Shown one piece after another: positions 23,764 through 32,782 of a stretch of 64,000 nucleotides of DNA (position 1 is the stretch's first letter; the number at the start of each line of letters is the position of its first letter). Where the stretch lies: assembly GCA_027483945.1 (NCBI GenBank), contig JAIXTM010000009.1, positions 226,455 through 290,454 of the forward strand, in the 5' to 3' direction. A program made the position numbers and the translations under genes. Source of the stretch: Hyphomicrobiales bacterium. GTDB lineage: Bacteria; Pseudomonadota; Alphaproteobacteria; Rhizobiales; Beijerinckiaceae. The notes under the pieces are model-generated. The model made no database searches. It was not told the origin of the DNA and worked only from the letters and a program-made list of their open reading frames with translations.

Positions 23764-24609
23764 CTAGCGCCAGGACAGCCCGGCCGCCAGCCCCGCCAGC
23801 AGCGCTAACTCCGCGATCTGCTGGGTGGCGCCCGCGATGTCGCCCGTCTGGCCTGCGATCAGCTGCCGCGCCATGCGCGTCATGATGGCGGAGCCGAGCG
23901 CTGCGAGTGCCATGCCACCGGCCAACCCGGCGAGACTCAACCCGCCGGCAAGGCTCGCGAGCGCGGCGATGGCGGCGCTCGCTGCTAGTGCGACGTAATA
24001 AGCCGGGCGCTCCGGCGTTCCGGCGATGGCGGCCGAGCCGTCGCTGCGAGCCGGCGGCAGCAGCGCCAGCGGCGTGAGCCCCGCGGCGCGGGACAGGCCG
24101 GCGATCGCGATCAGGGCCGCGCAAGCCGCCAACACACCGCCGCGGGCCGCGATATCGGCGACGAGGGCGGCGCGGATGATGAGCGCGAGCATCATGGCCG
24201 CCCCGCCATAGGAGCCGATCCGGCTGTCCTTCATGATCTCCAGACGCCGTTCTCGGGTATGGCCGCCGCCGAGCCCGTCGGCAGTGTCGGCAAGGCCGTC
24301 CTCGTGGAAGGCGCCGGTGGTGAGGACCGAGGCGGCGACGGCGATGGCGGCCGCGGGAAGCGGGCCGAGCCCGGCGCCGAGGGTCGCCGCAAGGACCAGC
24401 GCCGGCGGCACGGCGATCAGCGTACCCGCGAACGGCACCGCCCGCGCCATGCGCGTCGCGTCCGGCACGCCGTGGAGATCGGTCTCTCCGGGAAGCGCCG
24501 GAACGCGCAAGCGCGAATAGAAGCGCACCGTCCGTGCGATGTCGTGGAGATAGGCGAGGGCGGCCGCGCCAAGGGACTCGCGCTTCGTGTCGTCGTGTCG
24601 CGCATCCAT
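23764..24609 (-). CDS. cobS: Adenosylcobinamide-GDP ribazoletransferase CobS
   Basis: 281-aa inner-membrane enzyme that joins adenosylcobinamide-GDP and alpha-ribazole in the last steps of vitamin B12 synthesis. Signature residues: FYSRLRVP near the start, [18 protein letters not shown] with its acidic metal site, and [20 protein letters not shown]. At least six hydrophobic segments follow. ATG 24609 was chosen because the family begins just before the FYSRLRVP block; the longer reading upstream is not conserved-looking. Divergent from cobT with a 76-base gap, so both are probably driven from that shared region. I see no clear cobalamin riboswitch there. Confidence 0.92.
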   Translation of the reverse strand: MDARHDDTKRESLGAAALAYLHDIARTVRFYSRLRVPALPGETDLHGVPDATRMARAVPFAGTLIAVPPALVLAATLGAGLGPLPAAAIAVAASVLTTGAFHEDGLADTADGLGGGHTRERRLEIMKDSRIGSYGGAAMMLALIIRAALVADIAARGGVLAACAALIAIAGLSRAAGLTPLALLPPARSDGSAAIAGTPERPAYYVALAASAAIAALASLAGGLSLAGLAGGMALAALGSAIMTRMARQLIAGQTGDIAGATQQIAELALLAGLAAGLSWR

Positions 24610-24685
24610 GGCTTCACCCCTGCCGGCCGCCCCGCTATAGCTCGCCCCGCGCGCGCTCCGCCAGCCGCGCCTTGTGGAGGACTTC

Positions 24686-25711
24686 ATGACGGCAAGCGCC
24701 ACCGGGCTGCCCTTCGACGATATCCGGCGGCTCGTCGCCGCGATGCCCGGCCCCGACCTCAAGGCCATGGCGGCCGTGCGCGGGCGGGACGAGAACCTCA
24801 CCAAGCCGCCGGGGAGCCTGGGGCGGCTGGAGGAGATCGTGGAATGGATGGCGGCCTGGCAGGGCAAGCCCCAGCCGACGGTCGACCGGCCGCTCGTATG
24901 CGTCTTCGCCGGCAATCATGGCGTCGCCAGGCATCGCGTGTCCAACTATCCGCCGGAAGTGACCCGGCAGATGCTGGAGAATTTCGCGGCCGGCGGCGCC
25001 GCGATCAACCAGATCTGCGCCGCCTTCGATTTCGGCTTCAAGGTGTTCGACCTCGCGCTCGACGTTCCGACCGGGGACATCACCCGCGAGCCGGCGCTCG
25101 ACGAGCGGGCCTGCGTGGCCACCATGGCCTTCGGCATGGAATCGATCTCCGGCGGCGCCGATCTCCTGTGCGTCGGCGAGATGGGCATCGGCAACACGAC
25201 GATCGCGGCCGCGATCTATGCCGGGCTCTATGGCGGCTCGGCCCAGCATTGGGCCGGCCGCGGAACCGGCGTCGACGACGACGGGCTCGCCCGCAAGATC
25301 GGTGCGGTGGAACTGGCGCTGGCCGTCCACGAGCGCTACCTCACCGATCCGCTCGAAGTGCTGCGGCGCCTCGGCGGGCGGGAGATCGCGGCAGCCGCCG
25401 GCGCGATCCTCGCGGCGCGCCTCCAGCGTATCCCCGTCATCATCGACGGCTATGTCGTGACCGCCGCGGCGGCGATCCTCCACAAGCTCGACCCGCACGC
25501 CCTCGACCATTGCATCGCCGGCCATATCTCGGCCGAAGGCGCCCATGCCGAGGTGCTGGAGCGCATCGGATTGAAGCCGGTCCTCGACCTCGGCATGCGG
25601 CTGGGGGAGGGATCGGGCGCGGCCCTTGCGGCCTCGATCGTCAAGGCGGCAGTCGCCTGCCATCGCGGCATGGCGACGTTCGACCAGGCGCAGGTCTCCC
25701 GCGCCGGCTGA
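24686..25711 (+). CDS. cobT: Nicotinate-nucleotide-dimethylbenzimidazole phosphoribosyltransferase CobT
   Basis: 341 aa. Makes alpha-ribazole phosphate from dimethylbenzimidazole and nicotinate mononucleotide for the lower ligand of B12. Family marks: [63 protein letters not shown] and the closing [16 protein letters not shown] with the catalytic Glu. The ATG at 24686 has GGAGG five bases upstream. Divergent partner of cobS. Length is normal for the family. Confidence 0.94.
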   Translation: MTASATGLPFDDIRRLVAAMPGPDLKAMAAVRGRDENLTKPPGSLGRLEEIVEWMAAWQGKPQPTVDRPLVCVFAGNHGVARHRVSNYPPEVTRQMLENFAAGGAAINQICAAFDFGFKVFDLALDVPTGDITREPALDERACVATMAFGMESISGGADLLCVGEMGIGNTTIAAAIYAGLYGGSAQHWAGRGTGVDDDGLARKIGAVELALAVHERYLTDPLEVLRRLGGREIAAAAGAILAARLQRIPVIIDGYVVTAAAAILHKLDPHALDHCIAGHISAEGAHAEVLERIGLKPVLDLGMRLGEGSGAALAASIVKAAVACHRGMATFDQAQVSRAG

Positions 25712-25717
25712 GCCCTG

Positions 25718-27286
25718 TCAGGCCGCCGAGTTCAGGCGCTGCCGCAGGGTCGAGCGGGGCGCGGCCGGATCGGCCGGCGTCTCGCGGTCGCTGCGCACTG
25801 CGGCCAGCGCATCCATGACGCGCGAGGACGGGAAGGTCACGATCACCTCGGTACCCTCGCGCGGCTTCGACTTCAGGTGGAACCCGCCGCCATGGAGGTC
25901 GATGAGGCCCTTCACGATCGGCAGGCCCAGCCCTGAGCCCTGCTCGGCGGTCTTGATCGCCAGCGACCCGCGGCCGAACGACGACAGCACCGTGTTGAGC
26001 TCGTCCTCCGGGATTCCCGGTCCGTTGTCGCGCACCGAGACATATTGCCCGCCGGATGCCGTCCAGCCCGCCTTGATCACGATCTCGCCGCCCTGCGGCG
26101 TGAACTTGATGGCGTTGGAGAGGATGTTGAGCACGATCTGACGCACGGCGCGCTCGTCGGCCCAGAGCCGGGGCAGGCTCGGCTCGATCATCTCCTTGAT
26201 GCTCTGGCCCTTGCCCTTGGCGCGCAGCATCAACATGTGGCGGCACTCCTCCACCACATGGGCGATGGAGACCGCCTCCTCCTGCAGGTCGTAGCGCCCT
26301 GCCTCGATGCGCGAGAGGTCCAGGATCTCATTGATGAGATTCAACAGATGCTCGCCCGACCCATGGATGTCGGCGGCGTATTCCTTGTAAGACGGCGCCG
26401 TGTGCGGGCCGAACATCTCGGTCTTCAACACCTCGGAGAAGCCGAGGATCGCGTTGAGCGGCGTGCGCAATTCGTGGCTCATCGTGGCCAGGAATCGCGA
26501 CTTCGCCAGGTTGGCCTCCTCGGCCTTGCGCCGTGCCTCGTCGGAATTGGCCTTGGCCTCCTCCAGCTCCGCGACGAGCTGGTCCTTCTCGGCCCGCGAT
26601 TCCACGTCGGCCAGCATCGTGGCGTGCAGACGATGGGTGATGAACGCGAAATAGGCCAGGGCGCTCAGGCCCATTCCGGTCATCGCGGCCGAATCCAGGC
26701 TGGCGCGCGGATCGAGGAAGCCGAACATGGCCAGCGCCAACGCCGCCAGGACGGCGTAGACCGCGGTCTTGATCGCCGCCGACAGCATGGACGTGACGGC
26801 CGCGACCATCAGCAGCGTGAACAGCACGAAGACCTTGGCACTCGCCCCGCCGGCGGTGAGCATGACGAGGACGATGAGCGCCCAGCTGGCGCCGCGCAGC
26901 GTCTCGGCCAGGACGAAGCGCCGCCGCCAGGGACGGATTTCCACCGTCTCCTCCGGCATGGCCAGAAAACGGCGGCTCATCAGCGCGTTGACGCCGGTGA
27001 AGCTGAGCACGAAGCACAGCCAGGTCAGCACGGGCTCGACCGCGACCCAGGCGGTTGCCACCGCGCCGATCGCGACCGCCAGCACAATCATGGCGGCCGC
27101 GGCGCTGTATTGCTGCGCGGCATAGGCCTTCAGCAGCTCGTATTCGAAGGACCGTTCGAGGCCGACCGACGAGACCAGCTTCTCACGCGCGGCCCGGACA
27201 TTGGACAAGGCCTTGCGCCGGCGCGCGACCTCGTTGGGGTCGGCGCCGCGCCCTCGCTGGATCATCTCGGCGGTGAGTTCGGCCAT
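25718..27286 (-). CDS. Membrane sensor histidine kinase (PleC/DivJ/PdhS-like)
   Basis: 522 aa. After a soluble N-terminus come about six hydrophobic segments (residues ~75-235), a coiled-coil linker (VAELEEAKANSDEARRKAEE), then HisKA with the phospho-acceptor His in FLATMSHELRTPLNAILGFS and the MFGPHTAPSYKEYAADIHGS loop typical of PleC/DivJ/PdhS kinases. ATPase boxes: N LNILSNAIKFTP, G1 VRDNGPGIP, G2 GSGLGLPIVKGLIDLHGG. Those relatives control cell cycle through DivK; that role is an inference from similarity. No response-regulator gene is adjacent. Start ATG 27286 chosen over an upstream unlikely extension. Tail-to-tail with cobT, 6 bases apart. Confidence 0.87.
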   Translation of the reverse strand: MAELTAEMIQRGRGADPNEVARRRKALSNVRAAREKLVSSVGLERSFEYELLKAYAAQQYSAAAAMIVLAVAIGAVATAWVAVEPVLTWLCFVLSFTGVNALMSRRFLAMPEETVEIRPWRRRFVLAETLRGASWALIVLVMLTAGGASAKVFVLFTLLMVAAVTSMLSAAIKTAVYAVLAALALAMFGFLDPRASLDSAAMTGMGLSALAYFAFITHRLHATMLADVESRAEKDQLVAELEEAKANSDEARRKAEEANLAKSRFLATMSHELRTPLNAILGFSEVLKTEMFGPHTAPSYKEYAADIHGSGEHLLNLINEILDLSRIEAGRYDLQEEAVSIAHVVEECRHMLMLRAKGKGQSIKEMIEPSLPRLWADERAVRQIVLNILSNAIKFTPQGGEIVIKAGWTASGGQYVSVRDNGPGIPEDELNTVLSSFGRGSLAIKTAEQGSGLGLPIVKGLIDLHGGGFHLKSKPREGTEVIVTFPSSRVMDALAAVRSDRETPADPAAPRSTLRQRLNSAA

Positions 27287-27425
27287 TAACGTCACGCAAC
27301 CCGACTGGCGGCCTCCCCTGCGTCCAGACGAGGCGCGCACGCAGAAGCCCGGGGCATCCTTGCGCGGGAAATCTTAATTCCTCATTCACATAATCGGCGA
27401 AGCTGCCTCTTTCGGGTGGAACCAT

Positions 27426-27962
27426 ATGGCGAGGATCATCCGGCCGCATTTCGGGCGTGCGCGGGCGAGGGGGCCTTCGCGCTCCTTCACCACGCTGGCC
27501 GCCGTGCTGGCGATCGGCGCCTGCGCCATGGCCTGGGAAGCGTATCAGCGGCTCAGCGCTCCCAGCTTCACCGGCCGCGCGCATGCCATGGACGGCGACT
27601 CGCTGCGCCTCGACGGGATCGAGATGCGCTTGGAGGGGATCGATGCCCCCGAACTCGCCCAGACCTGCGGCAGGGATGGACGCGAGGTTGCCTGCGGTCG
27701 CGAAAGCCGCGCTCATCTCGCCGCATTGCTGAGAGGCGGCGACGTCGTCTGCCGGAAGCATGGCACGGACCAGTATGGCCGGGCCCTGGCGCGCTGTTTT
27801 GCGGGCGGCGTCGAGATCAACGCCGCCATGGTGCGCGACGGGATGGCGATCGCTTACGGCGCCTACGAAGCGCAGGAGCGGGAGGCGCGAGCAGGACGCC
27901 GCGGCGTCTGGGCCGGTTCTTTCGAGCGGCCCCAGGACTGGCGGCGCAGCCATCCGCGCTAG
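27426..27962 (+). CDS. Secreted or anchored thermonuclease-family protein
   Basis: 178 aa. An N-terminal basic stretch and one hydrophobic segment (FTTLAAVLAIGACAMAWEAY) act as signal anchor or signal peptide. The SNase (OB-fold) domain follows: GRAHAMDGDSLRLDGIEMRL, EGIDAPELAQTC, DQYGRALARCF and NAAMVRDGMAIAY. The catalytic Asp/Glu/Arg equivalents (D in MDGDS, R in MRLEGIDAPE, R in YGRAL) appear kept. Such proteins degrade DNA or RNA outside the cytoplasm, though many alphaproteobacterial members are uncharacterised. Confidence 0.8.
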   Translation: MARIIRPHFGRARARGPSRSFTTLAAVLAIGACAMAWEAYQRLSAPSFTGRAHAMDGDSLRLDGIEMRLEGIDAPELAQTCGRDGREVACGRESRAHLAALLRGGDVVCRKHGTDQYGRALARCFAGGVEINAAMVRDGMAIAYGAYEAQEREARAGRRGVWAGSFERPQDWRRSHPR

Positions 27963-28060
27963 ACCCCGGCGGCATGTGCGCCATCGCACATCGGCGGGCT
28001 TCGCGTCGGCCTACTCTCTCCTCACTGACGACCTCCAGTCTCAGCCCCGACCCCCCTCTC

Positions 28061-28090
28061 AAGCCGGCGCATCCCGCCGGCTTTTTCTTT
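28061..28090 (+). terminator. Intrinsic terminator
   Basis: Arms AGCCGGCG (28062-28069) and CGCCGGCT (28075-28082) followed by TTTTCTTT. Located 100 bases after the thermonuclease stop. Confidence 0.8.
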
Positions 28091-28185
28091 GCGCCGGCTG
28101 CGTCGGTCGGCGTGCGCCCGCGCACCGCCGTCCGTTCGGGCCTCCGGCATGATGCAATCACCCTGACGACCTCCCCACTCCAAAC

Positions 28186-28213
28186 GACCGGCCGCCCCCG
28201 CGGCCGGTCTTTT
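28186..28213 (+). terminator. Second intrinsic terminator
   Basis: Arms GACCGGCCGC (28186-28195) and GCGGCCGGTC (28200-28209) with a CCCC loop and TTTT tail. The gene-free stretch 27963-28302 therefore holds two terminators in the same direction; the 100 bases between them could be a short RNA, but I see no promoter. Confidence 0.8.
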
Positions 28214-28302
28214 CCTGTCCGGCCCCGCCCATACGGTCTGGCCGTGCCGTCCCGTTGCGCCGCCGCCGCCGCCGTGATGCTCTTCCCCGCGGAGGACATC
28301 GC

Positions 28303-29094
28303 ATGACCTACAAGAACCTCGTCGTCAGCCGGAGCGGCGGCGTCGCCGTGCTGGCGCTCAATCGGCCGGAACGGCTCAACGCCATGACCGCCGGGCTCCA
28401 TGCCGATCTGCGCCAGGCTCTGGCGGAGGCTCGTGACGACGAGGCGGTGAAGGTCGTGGTCCTGACCGGCGAGGGGAGGGCCTTCTCGTCCGGCCAGGAC
28501 CTGACCGAGGACCTGCCGCGCGGTGCCGACGGCCGCCCGCAGCTGGGCGAGGTGCTGGAGCGCGACTACAACCCGCTCGTCCTGACGCTGGCCGATTTCC
28601 CCAAGGTCACCATCGCCGCGCTCAACGGACCGGCCGTCGGCGCTTCCATGAACATCGCGCTCGCCTGCGACATCGTGGTCGCTGCGGCGTCGTCCTATCT
28701 GCAGGAGGGCTTTGCGAAGATCGCCCTCGTCCCCGATGCCGGCGGCACCTGGATCCTGCCGCGCCTCGTCGGTCCCAAGCGGGCGCTCGCCCTGATGCTG
28801 ACCGCGGCGCCCGTGCCGGCGCAGGAGGCGCTTGCCATGGGCCTCGTCGCGCGCGTCCTCCCGGACGAGGGCTTCCGCGAGGCGGTGCTCGCCATGGCGG
28901 CGGAATTGGCGGCCGGCCCGACCCAGGCCTATCGCTGGATGAAGGAAGCTGTGCGGGACAGCCAGGCCAACACGCTCGAGCAGCAGCTCGCCCTGGAAGC
29001 ACAGCTCCAGGCCAAGGCGGTCCGAACGGACGATTTCGCCGAAGGGGTCGGCGCTTTCCTGCAGAAGCGTCCGCCCCGTTTCACCGGGCGCTGA
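28303..29094 (+). CDS. Enoyl-CoA hydratase/isomerase family protein (PaaG-like)
   Basis: 263-aa crotonase-fold enzyme. Oxyanion-hole segments: GRAFSSGQDLTEDLPRG and AALNGPAVGASMNIALACDI; active-site region FAKIALVPDAGGTWILPRLV, with Asp in the position typical of PaaG rather than the double-Glu of classical hydratases. This suggests an isomerase such as the phenylacetate-pathway epoxyphenylacetyl-CoA isomerase, but no other paa genes are near, so the substrate is open. The ATG at 28303 follows GAGGA. Normal family length. Confidence 0.85.
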   Translation: MTYKNLVVSRSGGVAVLALNRPERLNAMTAGLHADLRQALAEARDDEAVKVVVLTGEGRAFSSGQDLTEDLPRGADGRPQLGEVLERDYNPLVLTLADFPKVTIAALNGPAVGASMNIALACDIVVAAASSYLQEGFAKIALVPDAGGTWILPRLVGPKRALALMLTAAPVPAQEALAMGLVARVLPDEGFREAVLAMAAELAAGPTQAYRWMKEAVRDSQANTLEQQLALEAQLQAKAVRTDDFAEGVGAFLQKRPPRFTGR

Positions 29095-29141
29095 GGCCGG
29101 CCGGACGCGGGCCAGCTTGCCGGGAGGGGACGCCCTCCCTA

Positions 29142-30038
29142 TTGTCACGCGCTCCTGAGGACAGGTCAGAGACACGCCCTTTGAGCGATTTATTCCCGCC
29201 TTTCGCCCCCGACCGGGACGAACCCAAGCGCCGCCTCTTCCGGCCCGTTCCGCTGCGCGTCATCGTGCCGAACCTCGTCACGTTGCTCGCCCTGTGCCTC
29301 GGCCTCTCGGCCATCCGGCTCGCCCATGAAGGGCGGCTGGAACTCGCCGTCATGGCGGTTCTCGGCGCCGGCGTCCTCGACGGCGTCGACGGGCGGCTGG
29401 CGCGGCTGCTGAAGGGCACGTCCCGCTTCGGGGCGGAGCTGGATTCGCTGGCGGATTTCGTGTCCTTCGGCGTCGCCCCGGCCTTCATCCTCTTCACCTT
29501 CGGCCTGAAGGACATCAAGTCGCTGGGCTGGATTGCGGCGCTTGTCTTCGCCTGCGCCATGGCGCTGCGGCTGGCCCGGTTCAACGTCATGAACGACGAC
29601 CCGAACCGGCCGGACTGGCAGAAGAACTATTTCGTCGGCATGCCGGCTCCGGCGGGCGCCCTGGTCTCCATGCTGCCGATCTATCTCTACCTGATCGGCG
29701 TGCCGATCGGCCGGATCGTCTCCCCGCTCATCGCGGTCTATCTCCTGCTCGTCGCTTTCCTCATGGTGTCGACGATCCCGACCTTCTCCGGCAAGACCCT
29801 CGGCGCCCGCATCCCGCGCCACTGGGTGCTGCCGATCTTCGTGGCGTCGGTCGCCTTCGTGGCGCTGCTCGTCAGCTTCCCCTTCGAGGTTCTGACGGTA
29901 ATTGTGCTTGCCTATCTGGGCCTCATCCCGCTGAGCATCGCGCGCTACCGGGCCCACGCGAAGGGCGACCGCGCCAGGGGCGAGGGCGCCGGTGCAGCGG
30001 TCACCGCCGACGAGCCCCCGCCGCCGCCCGCCGCGTAA
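29142..30038 (+). CDS. pssA: CDP-diacylglycerol-serine O-phosphatidyltransferase
   Basis: About 298 aa, inner-membrane phosphatidylserine synthase (class II type). The CDP-alcohol phosphotransferase signature is perfect: DGRLARLL followed by GAELDSLAD, with all three Asp that bind metal. FVSFGVAPAF and about eight hydrophobic segments follow. The N-terminus RPVPLRVIVPNLVTLLALCL is typical of alphaproteobacterial PssA. No ATG start is available; TTG 29142 or TTG 29181 are the options and neither has an ideal ribosome site. The usual neighbour psd (decarboxylase) is not in the window. The tail ends in poly-proline/alanine. Confidence 0.9.
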   Translation: MSRAPEDRSETRPLSDLFPPFAPDRDEPKRRLFRPVPLRVIVPNLVTLLALCLGLSAIRLAHEGRLELAVMAVLGAGVLDGVDGRLARLLKGTSRFGAELDSLADFVSFGVAPAFILFTFGLKDIKSLGWIAALVFACAMALRLARFNVMNDDPNRPDWQKNYFVGMPAPAGALVSMLPIYLYLIGVPIGRIVSPLIAVYLLLVAFLMVSTIPTFSGKTLGARIPRHWVLPIFVASVAFVALLVSFPFEVLTVIVLAYLGLIPLSIARYRAHAKGDRARGEGAGAAVTADEPPPPPAA

Positions 30039-30378
30039 GCCGTTTGGCGTTGGCCGCCGCCCGCCGGTGTCCCGGCGCGCTCGCGGCCGTCGCGACCGCA
30101 AGCGCCGTGGTGACCGCGCGGGCAGGCGTCATCCGCCCGAACGCCATGTCGAGCCAGACCGTCTGCATCGCCAGCGTGCCCGCGACCGATCCCTCGATGG
30201 CGGCCGCCACCTTCTCGCGCACCATCAGGCGCGCCTCGCGCTGGGCGGAGGCATCGCCCGCGGCGGCGGCCTGAGCCAGGATCGGCAGGCGGAACGCGAT
30301 CGTCGCGCAGGCGGCCTGCGCCGCCGTCACCTGTGCGAAGGCGGCCTCGACGAATAATCCGTAGGGCAGGTTCAGCAT
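30001..30378 (-). CDS. Small alanine-rich helical protein of unknown function
   Basis: 125 aa from the ATG at 30378, which has GGAGG six bases upstream, a convincing start. It opens [20 protein letters not shown] and continues with helical, alanine-rich sequence ([37 protein letters not shown]) and a basic tail ([14 protein letters not shown]). The amphipathic helical style is phasin-like but no family mark is clear. Its end overlaps the end of pssA by 38 bases on the opposite strand. Transcribed away from infA. Confidence 0.6.
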   Translation of the reverse strand: MLNLPYGLFVEAAFAQVTAAQAACATIAFRLPILAQAAAAGDASAQREARLMVREKVAAAIEGSVAGTLAMQTVWLDMAFGRMTPARAVTTALAVATAASAPGHRRAAANAKRLTRRAAAGARRR

Positions 30379-30570
30379 AAGGGTCCTCCTGATCCGGCCT
30401 TCGGCAACGCGCCCGCCCGGCCGGCGGGTCCCCGCCGGGCGGTCATGGGCCCATGCACCAGCGGCACGATGCAAGTCCTGCGCCCGCCGTGGGCCCATGC
30501 GAACGAGCCAGTTCACAACACCCGCCCTTTCAAGTACAGAAGCGCGCGACTCCAACGCCGAAAGAGCTCT

Positions 30571-30789
30571 ATGTCGAAGGAAGAACTCCTGGAATTTCCG
30601 GGGACCGTGACCGAGCTCCTGCCCAACGCGATGTTCCGCGTGAAGCTGGAGAACGACCACGAGATCATCGCCCACACCGCCGGCAAGATGCGCAAGAACC
30701 GCATCCGCGTGCTGGCCGGCGACAAGGTCCTCGTCGAGATGACGCCCTACGATCTCACCAAGGGCCGCATCACCTATCGCTTCAAGTGA
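30571..30789 (+). CDS. infA: Translation initiation factor IF-1
   Basis: 72 aa, the canonical length. OB-fold S1-like protein that binds the 30S A site. [20 protein letters not shown], then [20 protein letters not shown] and the ending [15 protein letters not shown] are the near-invariant family sequence. A purine-rich AAAGAG lies 6-12 bases before the ATG. It heads a short run infA-maf-yacG-tRNA-Phe in one direction, an order common in Hyphomicrobiales. Confidence 0.97.
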   Translation: MSKEELLEFPGTVTELLPNAMFRVKLENDHEIIAHTAGKMRKNRIRVLAGDKVLVEMTPYDLTKGRITYRFK

Positions 30790-30835
30790 GGGGAGGCGGC
30801 GCGCACCGCGCCGGCCCCTGGAAGGGCCCCTGCCC

Positions 30836-31468
30836 ATGAATGCGCAGAGCTGGCGTCCGAAGCTGATCCTCGCGTCGGGTTCTCCCCGGCGGCTCGCGCT
30901 CCTGCAGCAGATCGGCATCGAGCCGGACATGCTGCTTCCCGCCGATGTGGACGAGACGCCCGTCAAGGGCGAGAAGCCGCGCGAGCTGGCGCGTCGGCTC
31001 GCCCGCGACAAGGCGCAGGCCGCCCGCCGCATCGCCGACGGCCGCGAGGAGCTTTCGGGCAGCTATATCCTATCCGCCGACACCGTCGTCGCCGTCGGAC
31101 GCCGCGTCCTGCCCAAGGCCGAGGTCGTCGAGGAGGCCGCAGGCTGCCTCCGCCTCCTGTCCGGCCGCTCCCACCGCGTCTATACCGGCGTCGTGCTGAT
31201 GACGCCGAAGGGTGCCATCCGCGAGCGCATCGTCGAGACGCGCCTGCGCTTCAAGCGCATCGGCCGCGAGGAATTGGAAGCCTATCTCGCTTCCGGCGAA
31301 TGGCGCGGCAAGGCCGGGGGCTACGCGATCCAGGGCCTGGCCGGCGCCTTCGTCACGCGGCTCCAGGGCTCTTATCCCAACGTGGTCGGCCTGCCGCTCT
31401 ACGAGGCCGCCTCGCTTCTGGAAGGCGAGGGCTACCCGATCCGCCTCTCGTGGCTGAACGCCGCCTGA
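30836..31468 (+). CDS. maf: Maf-family nucleoside triphosphate pyrophosphatase
   Basis: 210 aa. Hydrolyses non-canonical or m7-type NTPs, proposed house-cleaning and septum role. Marks: [44 protein letters not shown] with catalytic Asp, [13 protein letters not shown] and [14 protein letters not shown]. Starts 46 bases after infA and 28 before yacG, so part of one transcript. Normal length for Maf/YhdE. Confidence 0.92.
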   Translation: MNAQSWRPKLILASGSPRRLALLQQIGIEPDMLLPADVDETPVKGEKPRELARRLARDKAQAARRIADGREELSGSYILSADTVVAVGRRVLPKAEVVEEAAGCLRLLSGRSHRVYTGVVLMTPKGAIRERIVETRLRFKRIGREELEAYLASGEWRGKAGGYAIQGLAGAFVTRLQGSYPNVVGLPLYEAASLLEGEGYPIRLSWLNAA

Positions 31469-31496
31469 GCGCGGCAGCCCGGCTGCGATCCACGCC

Positions 31497-31712
31497 ATGC
31501 CCAACGATCCCGAACCCGCCGACGCCCAGGCCCCGCGCCCCGTCCGGAAATGCCCGATCTGCGGCAAGCCGGCTCTGAAGGAGTACCGGCCGTTCTGCTC
31601 GAAGCGTTGCGCGGACGTCGATCTCCAGCGCTGGTTCACCGGCTCCTACGCCATCCCGCTCAGCGAGGACGAAGGTTCCTCCGAGGACGGCGACGACCAG
31701 GGCGGGCGCTAG
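31497..31712 (+). CDS. yacG: DNA gyrase inhibitor YacG, zinc protein
   Basis: 71 aa. Zinc site CPICGKPA with FCSKRCADVDLQRW (four cysteines), then the short acidic tail. In E. coli YacG binds GyrB and blocks DNA binding; the same role is likely. Follows maf by 28 bases. Confidence 0.93.
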   Translation: MPNDPEPADAQAPRPVRKCPICGKPALKEYRPFCSKRCADVDLQRWFTGSYAIPLSEDEGSSEDGDDQGGR

Positions 31713-31866
31713 CCGCCAGCCCGCTACGGTCTGCCCGGGCTTCACCGGCAGGCACGGCAAATCCTCCGCCGACCCGGCTGGACACGCCCCGCGCCACTGA
31801 CTATAAGCCCGCCACCAACCCGCGCGGCATGCCGCACGGTGCGGCCGGAAACGGCCGAAAAGGTTC

Positions 31867-31942
31867 GCCCAGGTAGCTCAGTTGGTAGAGCATGCGACTG
31901 AAAATCGCAGTGTCGGTGGTTCGATTCCGCCCCTGGGCACCA
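31867..31942 (+). tRNA. tRNA-Phe (anticodon GAA)
   Basis: 76 bases with acceptor arms GCCCAGG/CCTGGGC, D-arm AGCTCAGTTGGTAGAGC, anticodon loop CTGAAAA, T-arm GGTGGTTCGATTCCGCC and encoded CCA. A standard cloverleaf, directly after yacG. Confidence 0.98.
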
Positions 31943-31990
31943 CTTTCCTAAGTCGTCCTCAACCGCGGAACGTCCGGGCCGGCTGAAACC

Positions 31991-32623
31991 TCACCGCCGC
32001 GCTTCCGTCGCCATGCGGATTGCGAGGCCCGCCAGCACGGTGCCCATCAGCCAGCGCTGGACCACGAGCCAGGTCGGGCGTGTCGCCAGGAACGCGGCGA
32101 TGGATCCTGCGGCGATGGCGATGACGGCGTTCACGGTTACGCTGATCATGATCTGCGTCCCGCCCAGCGCCAGCGACTGGAGGAGAACGCTGCCGCGTTC
32201 CGGGTCGATGAACTGGGGCAGGAGCGACAGATACATGACCGCGATCTTCGGATTGAGCAGGTTTGTCACGAAGCCCATGGCGAACAGCCTGCGCGGGCTG
32301 TCCTGCGGCAGGTCCCGCACCTGGAACGGCGAGCGCCCGCCCGGCTTCACCGCCTGCCAGGCGAGATAGAGCAGGTAGAGCGCGCCCGCGATCCGCAGGG
32401 CGTCGTAGGCGAAGGGCACGGCCATGACGATGGCGGTGATGCCGAACGCGGCGCAGAGCATGTAGAAAACGAAACCGAGCGCCACGCCGCCCAGCGAAAT
32501 CAGGCCCGCTTTGCGCCCCTGACAGATCGAGCGCGAGATCAGGTAGACCATGTTCGGCCCCGGCGTGAGGACCATGCCGAGCGCGACGGCAGAGAAGGCG
32601 AGCAGGCTTGAGCTCTCGGGCAT
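31991..32623 (-). CDS. LysE/RhtB-family amino acid exporter
   Basis: 210-aa inner-membrane protein with about six hydrophobic segments. The opening MVLTPGPNMVYLISRSICQG and the loop FAMGFVTNLLNPKIAVMYLS with LLPQFID are the family signatures. Members export lysine, homoserine, threonine or other small amphiphiles; the substrate is unknown. It stands alone, convergent with the yacG/tRNA-Phe transcript. Confidence 0.9.
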   Translation of the reverse strand: MPESSSLLAFSAVALGMVLTPGPNMVYLISRSICQGRKAGLISLGGVALGFVFYMLCAAFGITAIVMAVPFAYDALRIAGALYLLYLAWQAVKPGGRSPFQVRDLPQDSPRRLFAMGFVTNLLNPKIAVMYLSLLPQFIDPERGSVLLQSLALGGTQIMISVTVNAVIAIAAGSIAAFLATRPTWLVVQRWLMGTVLAGLAIRMATEARR

Positions 32624-32782
32624 GACGGTCGGCCGATCCCTGTTTTGGATGCGCCGGACGTCGGCGCGAACGTGACCGCTTCTAGCATCGCGCCGCGGAG
32701 CCGTGGCACCAATCCCGTCCGCGTTCTTGCGCTCCGAAGCCTTGGGGCCGCCGCTCGGACAGGCACCAGGCCACGCCGGAAG

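Noticed and set aside
24610..24685. Cobalamin riboswitch between cobS and cobT
   Set aside because: The gap is only 76 bases, too short for the element, and no B12-box-like sequence is visible.
28303..29094. Phenylacetate degradation gene cluster
   Set aside because: The enoyl-CoA hydratase is PaaG-like, but no other paa gene is nearby, so a pathway claim is unsupported.
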